This document shows, in pieces, positions 1-11,900 of a DNA stretch of 64,000 nt; the first letter of the stretch is position 1; each line of letters starts with the position of its first letter. Source of the stretch: Spinellus fusiger (Eukaryota; Mucoromycota; Mucoromycetes; Mucorales; Phycomycetaceae); contig JALLLS010000105.1 of the NCBI GenBank assembly GCA_025094145.1, positions 1-64,000 of the forward strand. The letters run 5' to 3'. The translations under genes and the position numbers were made by a program. The notes beneath the pieces are model-generated. The model had not been told where the DNA came from. It saw nothing but the letters and a program-made list of their open reading frames with translations, and ran no database searches.

Positions 1-2
1 CC

Positions 3-1243
3 ATGATGCCACTGATCAACCGACTACCAAGACGCTACCAAGTCAATCCCTCCCTCCCTCCCATTGTAGGACCCGCCAATAGTATTGTCTTTGTTCATAA
101 GGATGCACGCATGTCAGAAGTCTCTCTCCGTCGACGGGCTGTGATCAAATGGTTTGGTAGACGAGAAGCATGGGAGAGAGAATGTCGAACTTTGATTAAA
201 CTCAAGGGAGAACATGCTGTGGAATTGTTGGAAGTGCTTACGATTCAAGATGAATTGACTGCATCACAACAACAGCCACGACATAGCAGCAGTCAACTCT
301 CCAATCTTCCTAGAGCGTCTATTTCTGCTTCCTCCATTACAACCACCACCACCACCACCACCAACAACAACAACAGAACAGATCCTCCTAAAGAAGACAA
401 CGAGGGCATCCACTATGTTACAATCATGGAGCAATTGGATGAGACCCTCTCAACTGCCCTTCGTAATGCAAGAAACATAAAGAGCACCTGGTCATCAACA
501 ACAGCACACTACATTGCAAGAGATATTATGCATTGTCTGGCCTGGTGCCATAAGCATGGTAAGTTCACTGACAGATCTATAGTGTGTACTCACCCTCTAC
601 AGATATTGCCTTTTGTGATCTAAAGCCTAGTAATATTATGCACTACCAGCAGGGGCCATGGAAGCTCATTGACTTTGAAGCCAGTCGTACCATTGGGCAG
701 GAGTGTGTAGGTGTGATTACACCTCGTTACTGTCCACCTGAAGTAGCAAGAGCCACTACCTATGGATTGGAAGGAGCTAATGGAGTGGTGGCTGCTGCTA
801 GTGTTGATATGTGGGCCTTGGGATGTGTGATTTATGTAAGTCGTCTTTGCATATGTAACAGTTATTAACACTGTTGATTAGGAATTGTCTACCTTCCAAC
901 CTCTGTTTCCTAGTAATATTAAAGATGAGACAATTCTCCACTTTGTATCTCATCCATCTCCCTCAACCCCTCCTCTTTACAATGGACTGAGGTGGAATGA
1001 ACATAAGGAACTTGAGATTCCTCAGTTTATACGCCATGTGCCTGATGAGAACACACGTCATTTACTATCTATGCTTCTCGGCAGAGATCCTTCCAAGCGA
1101 GGCAATGCTTTTACGTTACTTGTGAGTGCTCCTTGAGGAAGAATCCAAACATGAACTAACGAGTGTATGTGTATGTGTGTATGTAATAATAATAATAACT
1201 ATAGAATCATCCTTACTTTAAGGGAATTCTCTCTTATTCTTAG
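3..1243 (+). CDS. Ser/Thr protein kinase-like protein, four exons, possibly 5'-partial
   Basis: Exons 3-558, 603-835, 882-1121 and 1205-1243 join in frame to about 355 aa. The N-lobe shows AVIKWF (VAIK-type lysine) and WERECRTL (helix-C glutamate). Exon 1/2 splicing creates the catalytic loop CDLKPSN. The metal-binding DFG is changed to DFE (KLIDFEASR). An APE-like PPEVA, the helix-F SVDMWALGCVIY and a subdomain XI arginine (GRDPSKRG) follow. The last intron is needed to recover the usual kinase ending NHPYF. A glycine-rich loop is not visible and the gene starts at the window edge, so an upstream exon may be missing. Residues about 80-135 form a low-complexity S/T/N/Q insert in the N-lobe. 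The kinase fold is clear; the subfamily and substrates cannot be told. Confidence 0.8.
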
Positions 1244-1538
1244 TCTAATCGTCATTGTACATTGTATGTTTTCTTTTTTCTTTTCTTTTCTCTTTTTTAA
1301 TATAAATAGTCTTTCTTTCTTATCTATAAAAAATATTTATATTTAAAAAAAAAAGATTCTATTCTCTATGAAATACACTCCTTCCAAGTGAACATCAAGT
1401 CTATCTTGCCAATCTTTGTTTTGCTTTGTTTTGTTATGAAAGAGTAGAATGAGTAGAATCTATACTATAACTATGTACATGGTGTACAGAAAGAAAATAT
1501 GAAGGACTTTTATGTGTATAGGTTGTGTGCAAGGTAGT

Positions 1539-1898
1539 TTAGAATCCCTGTTCTTTTAACCACTGCTTGATCTCCACGGTATGGAATCCCTTGATAATAA
1601 CTTGGTTGGTGGTGGTGTTTACTTTTGCAAAGTTTTTTGGGGCATCTTTTGGGAACAGAGTGAGGATTTCGTTCTTCAGTGCTTCAGCGTCTCCTTCAAT
1701 ACGACGAATAATAGTCAACTGTCGAGTACCACCGTTTCTTATTTCAGTGTAGACAGGGAGTTCCTTGTTGGAGGTTCTGGAGATAAAGTAAGGACGAGGT
1801 GTAGTGGTGGTGGTGGCTTTAACGGCAGTGGCAGTGGCAGTGGAGGAAGAAGAATACACTCGCTTACCGATAGTCACCAATGTCAATCGACCCAACAT
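1539..1898 (-). CDS. IMG2: Mitochondrial large ribosomal subunit protein mL49 (IMG2 family)
   Basis: A single exon encodes 119 aa. The first 30 or so residues are rich in Ser, Thr, Ala and Arg without acidic residues, as expected of a mitochondrial targeting peptide. The core PYFISRTSNKELPVY followed by GGTRQLTIIRRIEGD and a C-terminal VIIKGFHTVEIKQWL matches the mL49/IMG2 family, a structural protein of the mitochondrial 54S ribosome. Length fits the family. It is transcribed away from the coiled-coil gene at 2087, with 188 bp between the two start codons. No anomaly is seen. Confidence 0.85.
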   Translation of the reverse strand: MLGRLTLVTIGKRVYSSSSTATATAVKATTTTTPRPYFISRTSNKELPVYTEIRNGGTRQLTIIRRIEGDAEALKNEILTLFPKDAPKNFAKVNTTTNQVIIKGFHTVEIKQWLKEQGF

Positions 1899-2086
1899 TA
1901 TCTATACTTGCACTTAATAAATAGTCCTACTTCCAGTATTATTCTTATTCAACACACTTACTAATAAAGAAACAGAAAAAGAACTGTCTCTTGTTTACAC
2001 CACAAACAGGAAATGACTTGTCAATACAAAAAGCAGTCTCACAAAAATAGGGAACACCGGGACACCCTCAGCACTGTTCTTCCCTC
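1899..2086. promoter_or_regulatory. Shared divergent promoter region between mL49 and coiled-coil gene
   Basis: The 188 bp between the two divergent start codons must hold both promoters and 5' leaders. No clear TATA box is visible; there are A-rich tracts around 1965-1985 and 2030-2050. A bidirectional promoter is an inference from geometry. Confidence 0.4.
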
Positions 2087-2371
2087 ATGACTGACAAGGA
2101 AGAGAGTCCTAGTCTCTGCTCTACACCCGTAGAAGTGGCACTCAAAGCTCTCGAGGCTCAAGTCAGAGCACTACAGACACTGCACCAACAAAAACAGCTA
2201 CACCACCAACACCCTCCGCCAGAGACACCTTCCAGCACCACTACAGAGAGTGCTATAGCAGAAGAAATAGTAGCACTGCAAGCAGAAAACGCAAGGGCAG
2301 AATATCGTATTCAGTGCTTAATAAGAGCCTTGGAAGAGAAAGACCGTCTCCTCAAAAAGAAAGGTCTATGA
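2087..2371 (+). CDS. Small coiled-coil protein, unknown function
   Basis: A single exon of 94 aa starts at the first ATG after the divergent promoter. Residues about 15-40 and 65-94 are heptad-like helices rich in Leu, Ala, Gln and Glu (VALKALEAQVRALQTLHQQK; EENARAEYRIQCLIRALEEKDRLLKK type), joined by a His/Pro/Thr-rich linker. An AATAAA-like signal lies about 100 bp downstream near 2473. A short basic C-terminus follows the second helix. The family is not recognised. The protein could be a subunit or adaptor acting through the coiled coil. Support rests on the clean start, the coding-like composition and the 3' signal; it could still be a chance ORF. Confidence 0.5.
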   Translation: MTDKEESPSLCSTPVEVALKALEAQVRALQTLHQQKQLHHQHPPPETPSSTTTESAIAEEIVALQAENARAEYRIQCLIRALEEKDRLLKKKGL

Positions 2372-2760
2372 AAGAAAGAGAGAGAGAAAAGAAGAGAAAA
2401 GAAGAGAGAAAGAGTGGTTTATGGACCCTCAGTAGAATAGACAGTAGCTCTTCATGTGCTTATTCTATGCATAAATAAACAGCCTTCTTAACAGCAAGCA
2501 ACGTGTGTCTTTCTTTTGTGACGTGTGGGGTAGACTTCTTTTTGCTTCCTTCAGTTTGGCTGGGGGCGAGGGAAGAGGTGACTGTCTCTGCCTTGTTATT
2601 ATTGTGTACCAAGACTCATGTCTTTTTCAATGACAAGCAGCACCCCGACAAGAGACGCCTTTGACTCTCTCTCAGAGGTAATCTCGTGCCAACCAGTACT
2701 TTTATGAGTAGAGAGAAAGAGAAAGGACACTTACACAACAACTAGGGATGCTTTCTGGTG
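2372..2760. other. Intergenic region between coiled-coil gene and ORC3
   Basis: It holds an AG-rich purine tract (2371-2412), overlapping AATAAA-type signals (2468-2478) for the upstream gene, and the probable 5' region of ORC3. The ATG at 2748 is out of frame with the ORC3 exon and meets a stop after 16 codons, so it would be a short upstream ORF if transcribed. No other gene is seen. Confidence 0.4.
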
Positions 2761-5545
2761 ATGCCGGGTTCAGCCCAACACCCACAAAAAAAGCGTAAGA
2801 AGGCCTCTGCAAAAGGTGAGCTGTCTTGTTGCTTGCACCTACTAAGTGTGGATAGCCAAGGCTACTTCTCTGTCAAAAATACAGCCAAGCACAAAGGAGA
2901 AAGCAGCAGCACTGGAGGGATTTCAACGCCTGTGGGATGGAGACGAACCCCCCCATACTATGCTACTGCGTCAACAGACGTTTGAGAATACATGGGAGGA
3001 AACAAGTAATATCATTGAGGTAGAGACTGAAGAGAGGAAGAGAAGAGTACCATGGACATGTGCTTATGGTTATGTATCTACACTCCTTAGGCTGTCATGC
3101 TGGACATGAATCATACAGCTCTGCATGATATTTGTACCTTTGTGGAGAAGGCACACTCAAAGAACAATGCAAAAGGGTAATGCTATAGGCAATCCATAGA
3201 GAGCTGATCTATAATATGTTAGCCTTATTGCCCTGCCATTTCATGAAATCCCCACTGGCCTTGTGTTTGCAGGCATCAACACATCAGATCATACTACGCC
3301 TTTTCTACACCTGGCTTCTCTCTTGAAGGCATCAGCATCCCCTGCTTATTCATGTCTATTACAATCCAAAGACTGCTCTACACTTCAAGGGATGATGAAG
3401 CATATGATGGATCAGTTTATGGCATTGAAGGTGCAAAAGTATACCTACACAGACAATGATGAAGACATAGAAGAAGAGGAGCAGGAGGAAAAGGTACTCC
3501 AGTAGACATACATTTTTGTACATGTGTGTGTTCATCTATTATCTTTCCTATGTTAGGCATTGAATTATCAGCTCTCAACAGACAATGGAAGCACTGCCTG
3601 CAAACTCCAGAACCATGATCTTAGGATGCTAGAGGCATGGTATAGACACACTATAGGAAAATCCACCTCTGCAGACCCACCTCTTGTTGTTATCCTACAA
3701 GACTTTGAGCTGTTTTCACCAGATATACTCCAAAACTTTATTATGATTTGCAGTGAATATCGTCTTTCGCTTCCTATTGTTCTTGTGTTTGGCATTGCTA
3801 CTTCCACAGAGATCATTCATCAATCCCTGAACAAATCCACACTCTCATTACTAAGAATTGAAAAGTTCTGGTTACAGCAGAGTGAAGCATGGTTCAATAG
3901 AGTATTAGAGACTGTAAGCCATCCACTTTATGAGAAACCAAGAGAGAGAGAGAGAGATGTGAATGTTCATCTCATTTTTCTCTTTCTTATTAGGTGTTTT
4001 TAGAAACACCAAGCACTCTTAAATTTGGTGCACGTCCTTATAAATTCTTGCTGGACCAGTTTTACCTCTATGACTTTTCAATGAGCAAATTCAAGGCGTG
4101 TCTAAAGGTAAGTGTTTGGGATGATTTCTTCAGCGCTCTCATGCCATGGAGGAAACAGTATGCACTGATGCACTATTTCTACGGCAATCCACTTTCCATC
4201 TTTTTTTCTCTTATGAAAAACAGTCAACATGAAATGAAAATGGAATTAAGCTCATGGTGGAAGTATGAACTATTGACAAAAGATCATACCAACAACCTAC
4301 GTATGCTTCCATCGTTCAAAACCCACGTGGAGTCTTTATGTGAGGAACAACCTGCCATGGCCCTGAAACTCCTTACCGACGATCAATTCCTATTGACAGA
4401 GGCCCTCCCAGATCTACTGTGGGGTCTTGAAATGTACCGACAGGAATTTCAGTTTGGTCTTGATCTGATTCAACTATTGCAAGGACACTTTGCTGCATTT
4501 TCTGTTTTGCGTAAACCAAAGCGCATGCTTTTTCTCCAGGCATTGGAAAATCGTCAGGGACTGGACACGACGAGCGATGTGACGAAATGGCTAGTGAGTC
4601 TTGTGCGTAAAATGGAACCAGAAAAGCTAGAGGTCCTCTTGCAAGAGCTTTATGTGCTGGTGGAGAATCCAAAGTACAGTGCCTTTCATGCCACTCTTTC
4701 TTTCCCACTGTCTCTTTGGAAACAACGGCTGGAGATCTGTCTTGCGAAACCTCAGGTCTCCACTCCACGTAGAGAAGATCAAGCCATCGTTTCGGGGATT
4801 ATACTGTCAGACTTGGAGAAGAGAGAAACAGCGACATCAAAAAAGGCACAGAGAGAAGCTATAGATCATTTAAAACATGAAGGATTGGAGACTTCAAGGA
4901 TTGTCATGGAGCTTGCTGATTGGATTGTACAGTTGTTTAGGTAAGGAAATATCAACCCATAGCCATTGGTATATATCTATATTCTAATGTGTAGAATATA
5001 CACAGTCAACACCTTAGATCTTATACATGTATGCCTATGCATGAACTAATTTATTATACAAATGTGAAGCTGCATGAAAAGGTAAAGGAGAAAAAACATA
5101 TCTACAGTCATTGTCTTATCCTGTCTTGTCTAGTCTTTTGCAGCACAACCACGCGCCTCTGTACAAACAGCACTAACACAGCCAAAGCATTACCTTGACT
5201 GTTCCTGCTGTGGAGGTGCACATGGATCTTTGCTTCCTTCAGAGCCTGATAGTTGTATTTTATACAAGCTTTATCTAGAGTGTGGACGTATGATTAATCT
5301 TTACGATTGGTTTGTTGCGTTTGGATCCGTTCTTGAACGTGAGAAAAGAGAAACATCACTGGAAGAGGATGAAGTACAGTAAGTAATGCATGATCAGATC
5401 ACTGTTTGTGTTTGTTTGCTAATCCATACCTACAAGGACACGGTTTATACGCTCTGTAGCCGAACTCCAGTTTTTGGGCTTTATTAAGCCTACCCAGCGC
5501 AAAACAGACCATGTCGTGAGATTGACTTGGTCTAATATCGAATAG
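2761..5545 (+). CDS. ORC3: Origin recognition complex subunit 3
   Basis: Ten exons: 2761-2815, 2856-3019, 3091-3176, 3223-3493, 3557-3913, 3994-4107, 4159-4940, 5018-5081, 5134-5378, 5437-5545, giving 748 aa, close to the family length. The start sits before a basic QKKRKK stretch. ORC3 landmarks appear in order: [18 protein letters not shown] with FGIATS (AAA+-like core), [81 protein letters not shown], and the C-terminal winged-helix end [20 protein letters not shown]. The product is a core subunit of the six-protein complex that marks replication origins in the nucleus. The intron at 4108-4158 is 51 nt with no in-frame stop; homology supports its removal. Every junction is GT-AG and phases agree. 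Confidence 0.93.
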
Positions 5546-5677
5546 AGATTTATTTTTATTTGTAAATAGAGTGAGTGGGTATGAGGAATGTCCTTTTTCA
5601 GCACTCTTAATAATTGTGTTTTTTACTATTATCACATCTTCTGGAAATTGGGCAGAGTAAAAACCATTTCCTATCTT

Positions 5678-5696
5678 ATATAGATATAGATATAGA

Positions 5697-5742
<46 letters not shown>
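5678..5742. repeat. Hexanucleotide microsatellite (TAGATA then TATATG)n
   Basis: About ten hexamer units, first TAGATA-like and then TATATG-like, lie just upstream of the ankyrin-like gene start at 5761 and inside its likely promoter. Copy number is likely to vary between strains. Confidence 0.8.
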
Positions 5743-5760
5743 ATAAAAGATAAAAGCACC

Positions 5761-7335
5761 ATGGCATTCCTGTCATGTTTCTTCATGTCTACCTCTTACT
5801 TTCATCGTTTGACACATTGTCGTATTCAACATTTGGCCCAATTTCATACTTGTTATCAAGCCCTTGTCCTAGAACCTGATAGTTTTATTATCAAAGTGCT
5901 TGGACTTTCTGCCAAACTACAAAGAATTTATCCAGAGAGTGCCTATCTGTGCACACTTCATATTAGTCTCCAGGCCCTGGTTTCTCATTCGTGGCCTTCT
6001 TATGGACATTTTACTAGTAATATTCCAAAGAGTGTCCTTTTACAGCTCAGTTTAGCTATGAGTCATGGTACAGGCACAAAAAGACGATGTCTTTTTTGTC
6101 TGCCTAGACCTTCGGCTAAACAACAGATCTACGTATGGCTACTGTACTGTCTTTTAGCAAGTAAAAATAAAGCAAAAGGTGTAGCTGGGCGTTGGATTCA
6201 TAAGCTGATCGATGTAAGTAATTTCATTAGACAAATATAAATATATTTATAAAATACATAATGAACAACCTACCCTATAACACACATCCACATATCACTA
6301 TAAACAATGGTCTGTTCCATCTTAATACAGTGGATCCAACCGAGTGATCTCAACCAGCGTGGATGGGTAGCTTCGGGCGAAACATTAATGCACACTGCAG
6401 CTTGGTGTGGCAATGTATCTATTTTACAGCATATGATACAAAGAGGTGGTAATATGCAACTCTCCGGATACCATGGCTACACACCTATTTGGATATATCA
6501 GTCTAAACGCACCACAGTCTATTCCTCCTTGCTATTTCCTACTTTTGAGCCACTCCAGAGTGAAATAGTAGATAAAACACTGTTGCCTAGGCTACCTCTA
6601 TCCCATGCACAGACACAGACACAGACGCTGTATCCAGGACGCAAGCGACGCCATTACAGTGAAGAAAACACCAATGTACTCTCCCCTATTCTTATTTCAT
6701 CTCAAACATCCACATCGACCAGTTCTACTGAGATAGCACCTGATGGACAAGAAGATTTACACACTACATCCATACCACAGGAAAATGATCCGTCTGACTC
6801 TGTTTCAATAAATAAAAAGGCCAAAAACAGACATGGTAGCAAGCGAAAGAATAAGAAAAATAAAAGGCAGAAACAAAGGCAGAAACAAAAAGAATCACCA
6901 TTCAAAGAATCCAATGAAATTCAAACAGAAACAGAAACAGAAACAGAAATGAAAACTCTTTTGAAGACCTGCCCATCCAATCTACGTGTGAAGTTTCATC
7001 CTAGTGTGGTTATTCATTCCTTCTCTCCTACAGTAGAGAAGAGGATGGCTCAATCACCACCTACTGTTGGCAATGCAATGCCTAATCCTAACTCCAGAAT
7101 CCAATCATCTCAAGACGTGGAGTGTTCAAAGCAAATAGATGTTTTTCCTCGAATATCTTATTTCAATAGAGAAAAACTAAGTCTGGATTCTAACGAGAAG
7201 AAAATACCAACAAAGATTGGTGGTTTTTTCACAAGATGGTTTGATATAGGTAAAAAACGAGGAAGAATTGACTCTGGGGGTATGAGTCAAGCCTATGATT
7301 TAAAAAACTCCCTTGCATCATTGCATATTTCTTGA
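5761..7335 (+). CDS. Ankyrin-repeat-like protein with lysine-rich C-terminal region
   Basis: Exons 5761-6213 and 6331-7335 give 485 aa. The second exon opens with an ankyrin-type unit: GETLMHTAAWCGNVSILQHM then GYHGYTPIWIYQ, matching the G-T-x-LH-AA-x-G and G-x-TP pattern. The first 150 residues are rich in His, Leu and Cys with no recognised domain. Residues about 330-365 are strongly basic (KKAKNRHGSKRKNKKNKRQK), a likely nuclear localisation signal or nucleic-acid binding patch, followed by a TE-repeat. The upstream ORC3 stop is only 215 bp away in the same direction. Ankyrin units bind proteins; partner and role are unknown. Frame joins cleanly at a GT-AG intron with phase 0. Confidence 0.72.
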
Positions 7336-7440
7336 TCTTGGTATAAATCGAATAAACGTAGCGTTTAATAAGTACACCTTTAAATAAACTCTTATATATA
7401 AAGTAGCTTGTAATAAATACATCTATAAATATGTATCCCC

Positions 7441-8991
7441 TTAATAAAAACAACTCCTAGTACAGTGTGTGGGCACCATCATCTCATCTTGGTTCTCTTT
7501 GGCGAAATCCCAAATATAGAAATCCAGCAATATAGCATTGATTGATGTAGGTCTCTCGGGCTGGAGTTGTTGTATACGACGGCAAATAAGCTCAACTGAC
7601 CATATAGAATTGCCACGAATCTCTATCTCTTCGTTACTTCCAGAAGCAAGTATTTCTCGTCGCTTGAGTTTTTCCATCAATTCTGGCGAATAACAAAGAA
7701 CACCAAGGTAATAAAGTGCCTGTTGAAATCCAAATGAACTGTTGATAAGGGTTTCTTTTTTTTTCTTTCTCTTTTTCTTACCTGAGGAACTCTAAAGAAA
7801 GATATTTTGTAAATACAATGATTTTCTGGATTTTCACTGGCCTATCGAAGCACTAATAAATAGCCAACTCACCTGTAATCTGCAAACATAGTAATTGTGT
7901 GAATGTCTGCAAATGCACCATAGCTTTGATCATCAAAACATGCCCTAGAATAAATAGAATGAGCTATCAATACCTTTCCCTGAGTTTAGTACCAAATATC
8001 AGCAATTAATATCTGTGCTCTTTTTAAGATGGAGACTAGATCATAGAAGCTGTGGATAAGTCACCTTTCTTATAAAAAGTCCTTTCTCTTAACTGTTGAC
8101 TGTGTAGCTTACCTGAACGACCGTTAAAGATGTGTATATCACGGAAAGAGTTGAAATTCTTAACAATAATGGATAAGAGGGCTTGGGCAGATCCATTGGC
8201 TTGCTCAATGCAATTGACAAAGGAACCCCCAAACAGATCACACACTACACGACCTGCCTCACGCATTACTTTAATACGCTCTTCTATCAACGGCACCTTT
8301 TCTCTAGTGTCCGAGTGAAATATATCAATGAGCTCCTGGTCTGTAGCTTCATATCCGTAATAGGAAGGGTTGGTAATAGGAATACCCTTATCCAAAGCTG
8401 ATCAAAGCATGTGCAATAAGTACAAAAGACCTATACTCATTCATCCTGATATGCAGTGAGCATATTTCTCTACCTTTGTTGATGGCTGCACACAAAGACC
8501 AGTAGCCAGTGTATGCTTTGTCTTTATAGCTGACAGAATATCGGTCTGGGTGAGGTGAAGAAGCATCTACTGTATCCAAATCACTCCAGAAAGAAAAGTT
8601 CAAAAGATCCACCAAGAAAATCCTATGCAAGTCAATAACAGACAGACCATCGTCTCATTTTACCAGTCAACAGTGGAGCAGTCAGCTGACTTTGGGTGGA
8701 GAATATGCTCCTTCCATGTCTTTGTACTGTAGCTTCGAGTCTCCATACTTTTTAATATCTTCAAAGTTGAGTGCATTGAATAGTTTTCACAGGGACACTC
8801 ACTGCTTTAGCGGCATGGTCAATATTCTCCAAGGGTATATAGACATGGCGACTGTGCTGTGAAGTTGTAACGAGTCAACAAGAGTAATAAAGACAGTTGT
8901 TTTTTTTTCTGTGTGTGTGTACCTCGGAAATATACTGTGCACTGTCGAGAACACCGGGGAAATGAGTGTATTTTGCTTCTTCAAGTGACAT
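7441..8991 (-). CDS. QNG1: Queuosine 5'-phosphate N-glycosylase/hydrolase (queuosine salvage, DUF2419)
   Basis: Nine exons on the minus strand: 8991-8923, 8856-8803, 8758-8664, 8622-8474, 8397-8113, 8035-7993, 7944-7873, 7791-7782, 7719-7441, totalling 351 aa. The family signatures are strong: STVDWIFLVDLLNFSFWS, YTGYWSLCAAINKALDKG, KVPLIEERIKVMREAGR, SILKRAQILIADIW, TITMFADYRVPQ, EIEIRGNSIWSVELI and the ending NAILLDFYIWDFA. The enzyme releases queuine from queuosine 5'-monophosphate so the base can be reused for tRNA modification. The start at 8991 is chosen because its frame matches the family; the ATG at 8996 is out of frame. Exon 8 is only 10 nt and supplies the residues RVPQ across the junction. 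It converges on the ankyrin-like gene, 105 bp apart. Confidence 0.92.
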
Positions 8992-11900
8992 GACATGTAC
9001 TACTTATCAACTACTTGAGCAAGAGACGAATTGCCTTTCATAGATCTGTGTTTAGAGAAGACTGCTTTTTATCCCTAGTGGGTCCCTCTGTCTTCTTTGT
9101 TAACACTAGAGAAAATCCCTTGGAAAAAAAAATCCCTATGCATTGTCGTTCTATCGAAAATATATTGAATACGACTCAAACTATAGATAGACATATAAAA
9201 TAAAATAAAAATAGACAATAGACAATAGAATAAAGTAAAGAGACTTTTGGCTGTGAATTAGCTTTTTAAGCAAAAGAGCAGTGGCTTATAGTATTAAAAG
9301 AGAAGCCAATATCTGAAAAAATGCCTACTTTCTTGTAGGAAGGATGTACATATAAAACTCGATTTCTTTTTCCAAGATAACAGAGTCTTTGTTGACTATG
9401 AAGAAGAAGAAGCCCCCTATGAAATTTTCATAATAACTGAGAGAAAAAAATACTGCCTTTGTCATGCATGTCTTTTATATGTCATAACAGCTACAGTATA
9501 GTTTTTTTATTATTATTATTTCACACTATGCATTGATTCATTCTGATTTACTTGATATGTTTATGACTAATGTAGATAGAACTTGTAATAAGAAGAAAAA
9601 CAAATTGATAGCTAAGAGATCGTTGTGATAAGTTCATGGCACTTTATTTGTCATAATAACATACTTACCTATGTTTTGATGCATCCAAAAGGCAGTCTTT
9701 TAAATATTTTACATGTATCGATGGAGGCAATAAAGCCGTCGTTTAAATCATCGCAATACAAAAACTGTACATGTAAAGAAAGAGCTTTACTCTTGCTTTA
9801 AAGTTAATTACCAAGGTATTGATCTAGTGTTTCAACAATTAACGCCAAGAGTTTAAGCAAAGACACTCTTATTTTATACGTGAAAATAAAATAAAAATTA
9901 GGCTATCCAATAGCACAGTATGAACATTTCTCGGGTCTTGTGTTAGTTGCATAACTCCTTTTCCTTGACTATTGAATTACTAGTTAATTCTATAAAGAAA
10001 GTATTCAGTGTGAATAATTAAACTATTCCTGCTAATAGAGATCATTCTATTTCTTGACTTGATATAGATTGTCACAACCAATAGAATGCATAAAAAGGAT
10101 AGAAAGATATAATAAAAAGGTGTATTTTTTCAGTTTGGGAAATATAACTTTTATTTATAATAGCCTACTTTTTGGCTTGGGTTTTCATAGAAAGGAATGA
10201 TGTTTATTCTTTTGATACTTTACACTATTAGATCAATGCAGTTTAATTTATCTTTATGCACAAAGGGTGGTTCCATGGTATTCATAGTATTTTGTAATTG
10301 TACTCTCAATGACTGTCTTGAAAACGTTTTTATCACCATCACAGCTGCTGTACTATAAGGAAAACACATTGTTGATGAACTAAGCTGACCTGAGATGCCC
10401 AAGTGTACATGACCAGAGCCTATAAATAAAAAAATAAAATAAAATAAAAAATAAAAAACTGCAAATTCATAGGAGAGTGTATTGGATTGACCAACATATT
10501 ATACCACATTTTAAGAAATCACTATAAAAATAGACAGTGGTGACAGGTGGATATGGATGTAGTTCAAGATTCCAAAGTGAATAACACCAACATCAATTAT
10601 ACTGACAGTGGTCTACACTAGTCAATTGTCCAAAGGCTCTCTTTTGTCTGTCTCAACTTCAATCTACAATTTGTCTCTTTTCTAGAGTAAACTACTGTCC
10701 ACTGAACTTTCGCTAATAGACTATAGATGATACAAAACTAAGGCTATACATAGCTATAGGGATATTCATTTTCTATAGTATATGGTTTATTTTCCTCTAT
10801 TGGTTGGTCTCTGTTCTATACCTATTGCTATCAGAGTCGTAATGTAACCTCTACCTCTATCGTTGTGGTTCAGGAGAACTGTATATCATTGTGTATTAAT
10901 ATTAATGTAAAATTATTTTTATTCTTATTGGAAAATATGCTAGAGTAGATCATGAGCCAGAGTTAGTAAGAATATATGAGACATTATTTACTCATTAATG
11001 CCTATGAGTAAATATAGGAACAAAAGATTAGTACCCAACCTACTCCATGTGCTTTACTATCATCAAAATAAGGTATCAGTGATAATAATAAAAAGGCAGA
11101 ATATTCCATTTCTTGTCTATAGAACCCATGCTAGTATAATTGAGTGTTACGACTATTTTATTTTTATTTTTTTGCTTTAAAATTTAAGTCCCAAACCCCA
11201 GAAAAGAAAAGGAAGAAATCGCTTGATCCCGATAGTTCCGCGTTTTCTCCTTCCAATAAGTAAACCCGATGACTTTATTTCCATTTAAAAAAATAATTAA
11301 TAATTAACAGCCAATGTGAAGCATTGCCTTTATTGCTATAGTATGTCGTCATATCAAAATAATAATGCATCTCCCCACGACGATAGTATATTGTTTATAT
11401 AAGTCTTATGCACTTGTAAGAATATCCAATCTAGCAAAAGACTTTTTTTTTCATTCAGTACCACACTGAAATAGAAACACTTTTTATTGAATTCCATAGT
11501 CATTCTACCCTATTTCAATAAGAATTCTAGTGATAGATGTTTAATTTTTAATATAAACTTACCTTTATAGAAAATAAACATGCAAATCAATAACTTATCA
11601 ATGTTCTCTTTCATCTCATTGCAAGGGATGTTTTTATTTTATTTATACATTGCTTTCCACTGCTCCCACTACCAATATGACATTTACTCTCTAATTTACT
11701 GGTTGATCCTTTTATGAAAGGAATAACAATAAATATATCATTCTCATAAAGAATACGGAGATGTACTCTATAATGTTTTATAAAACATCATTTCACATTC
11801 TTCAATTGTCATTAAATTAGGTAATAATAGATGTCTTTTTTTATATGAGACAATCAAATCAATGGGTGGCATAAAGGCTATCCAGATAAACTGTCAATAA

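Noticed and set aside
5399..5776. 125-codon minus-strand ORF with Tyr/Ile repeats
   Set aside because: Covers the ORC3 last exon in antisense and the TATATG microsatellite.
8991..8996. Alternative QNG1 start at 8996
   Set aside because: Five bases upstream and out of frame; its peptide has no similarity to the family.
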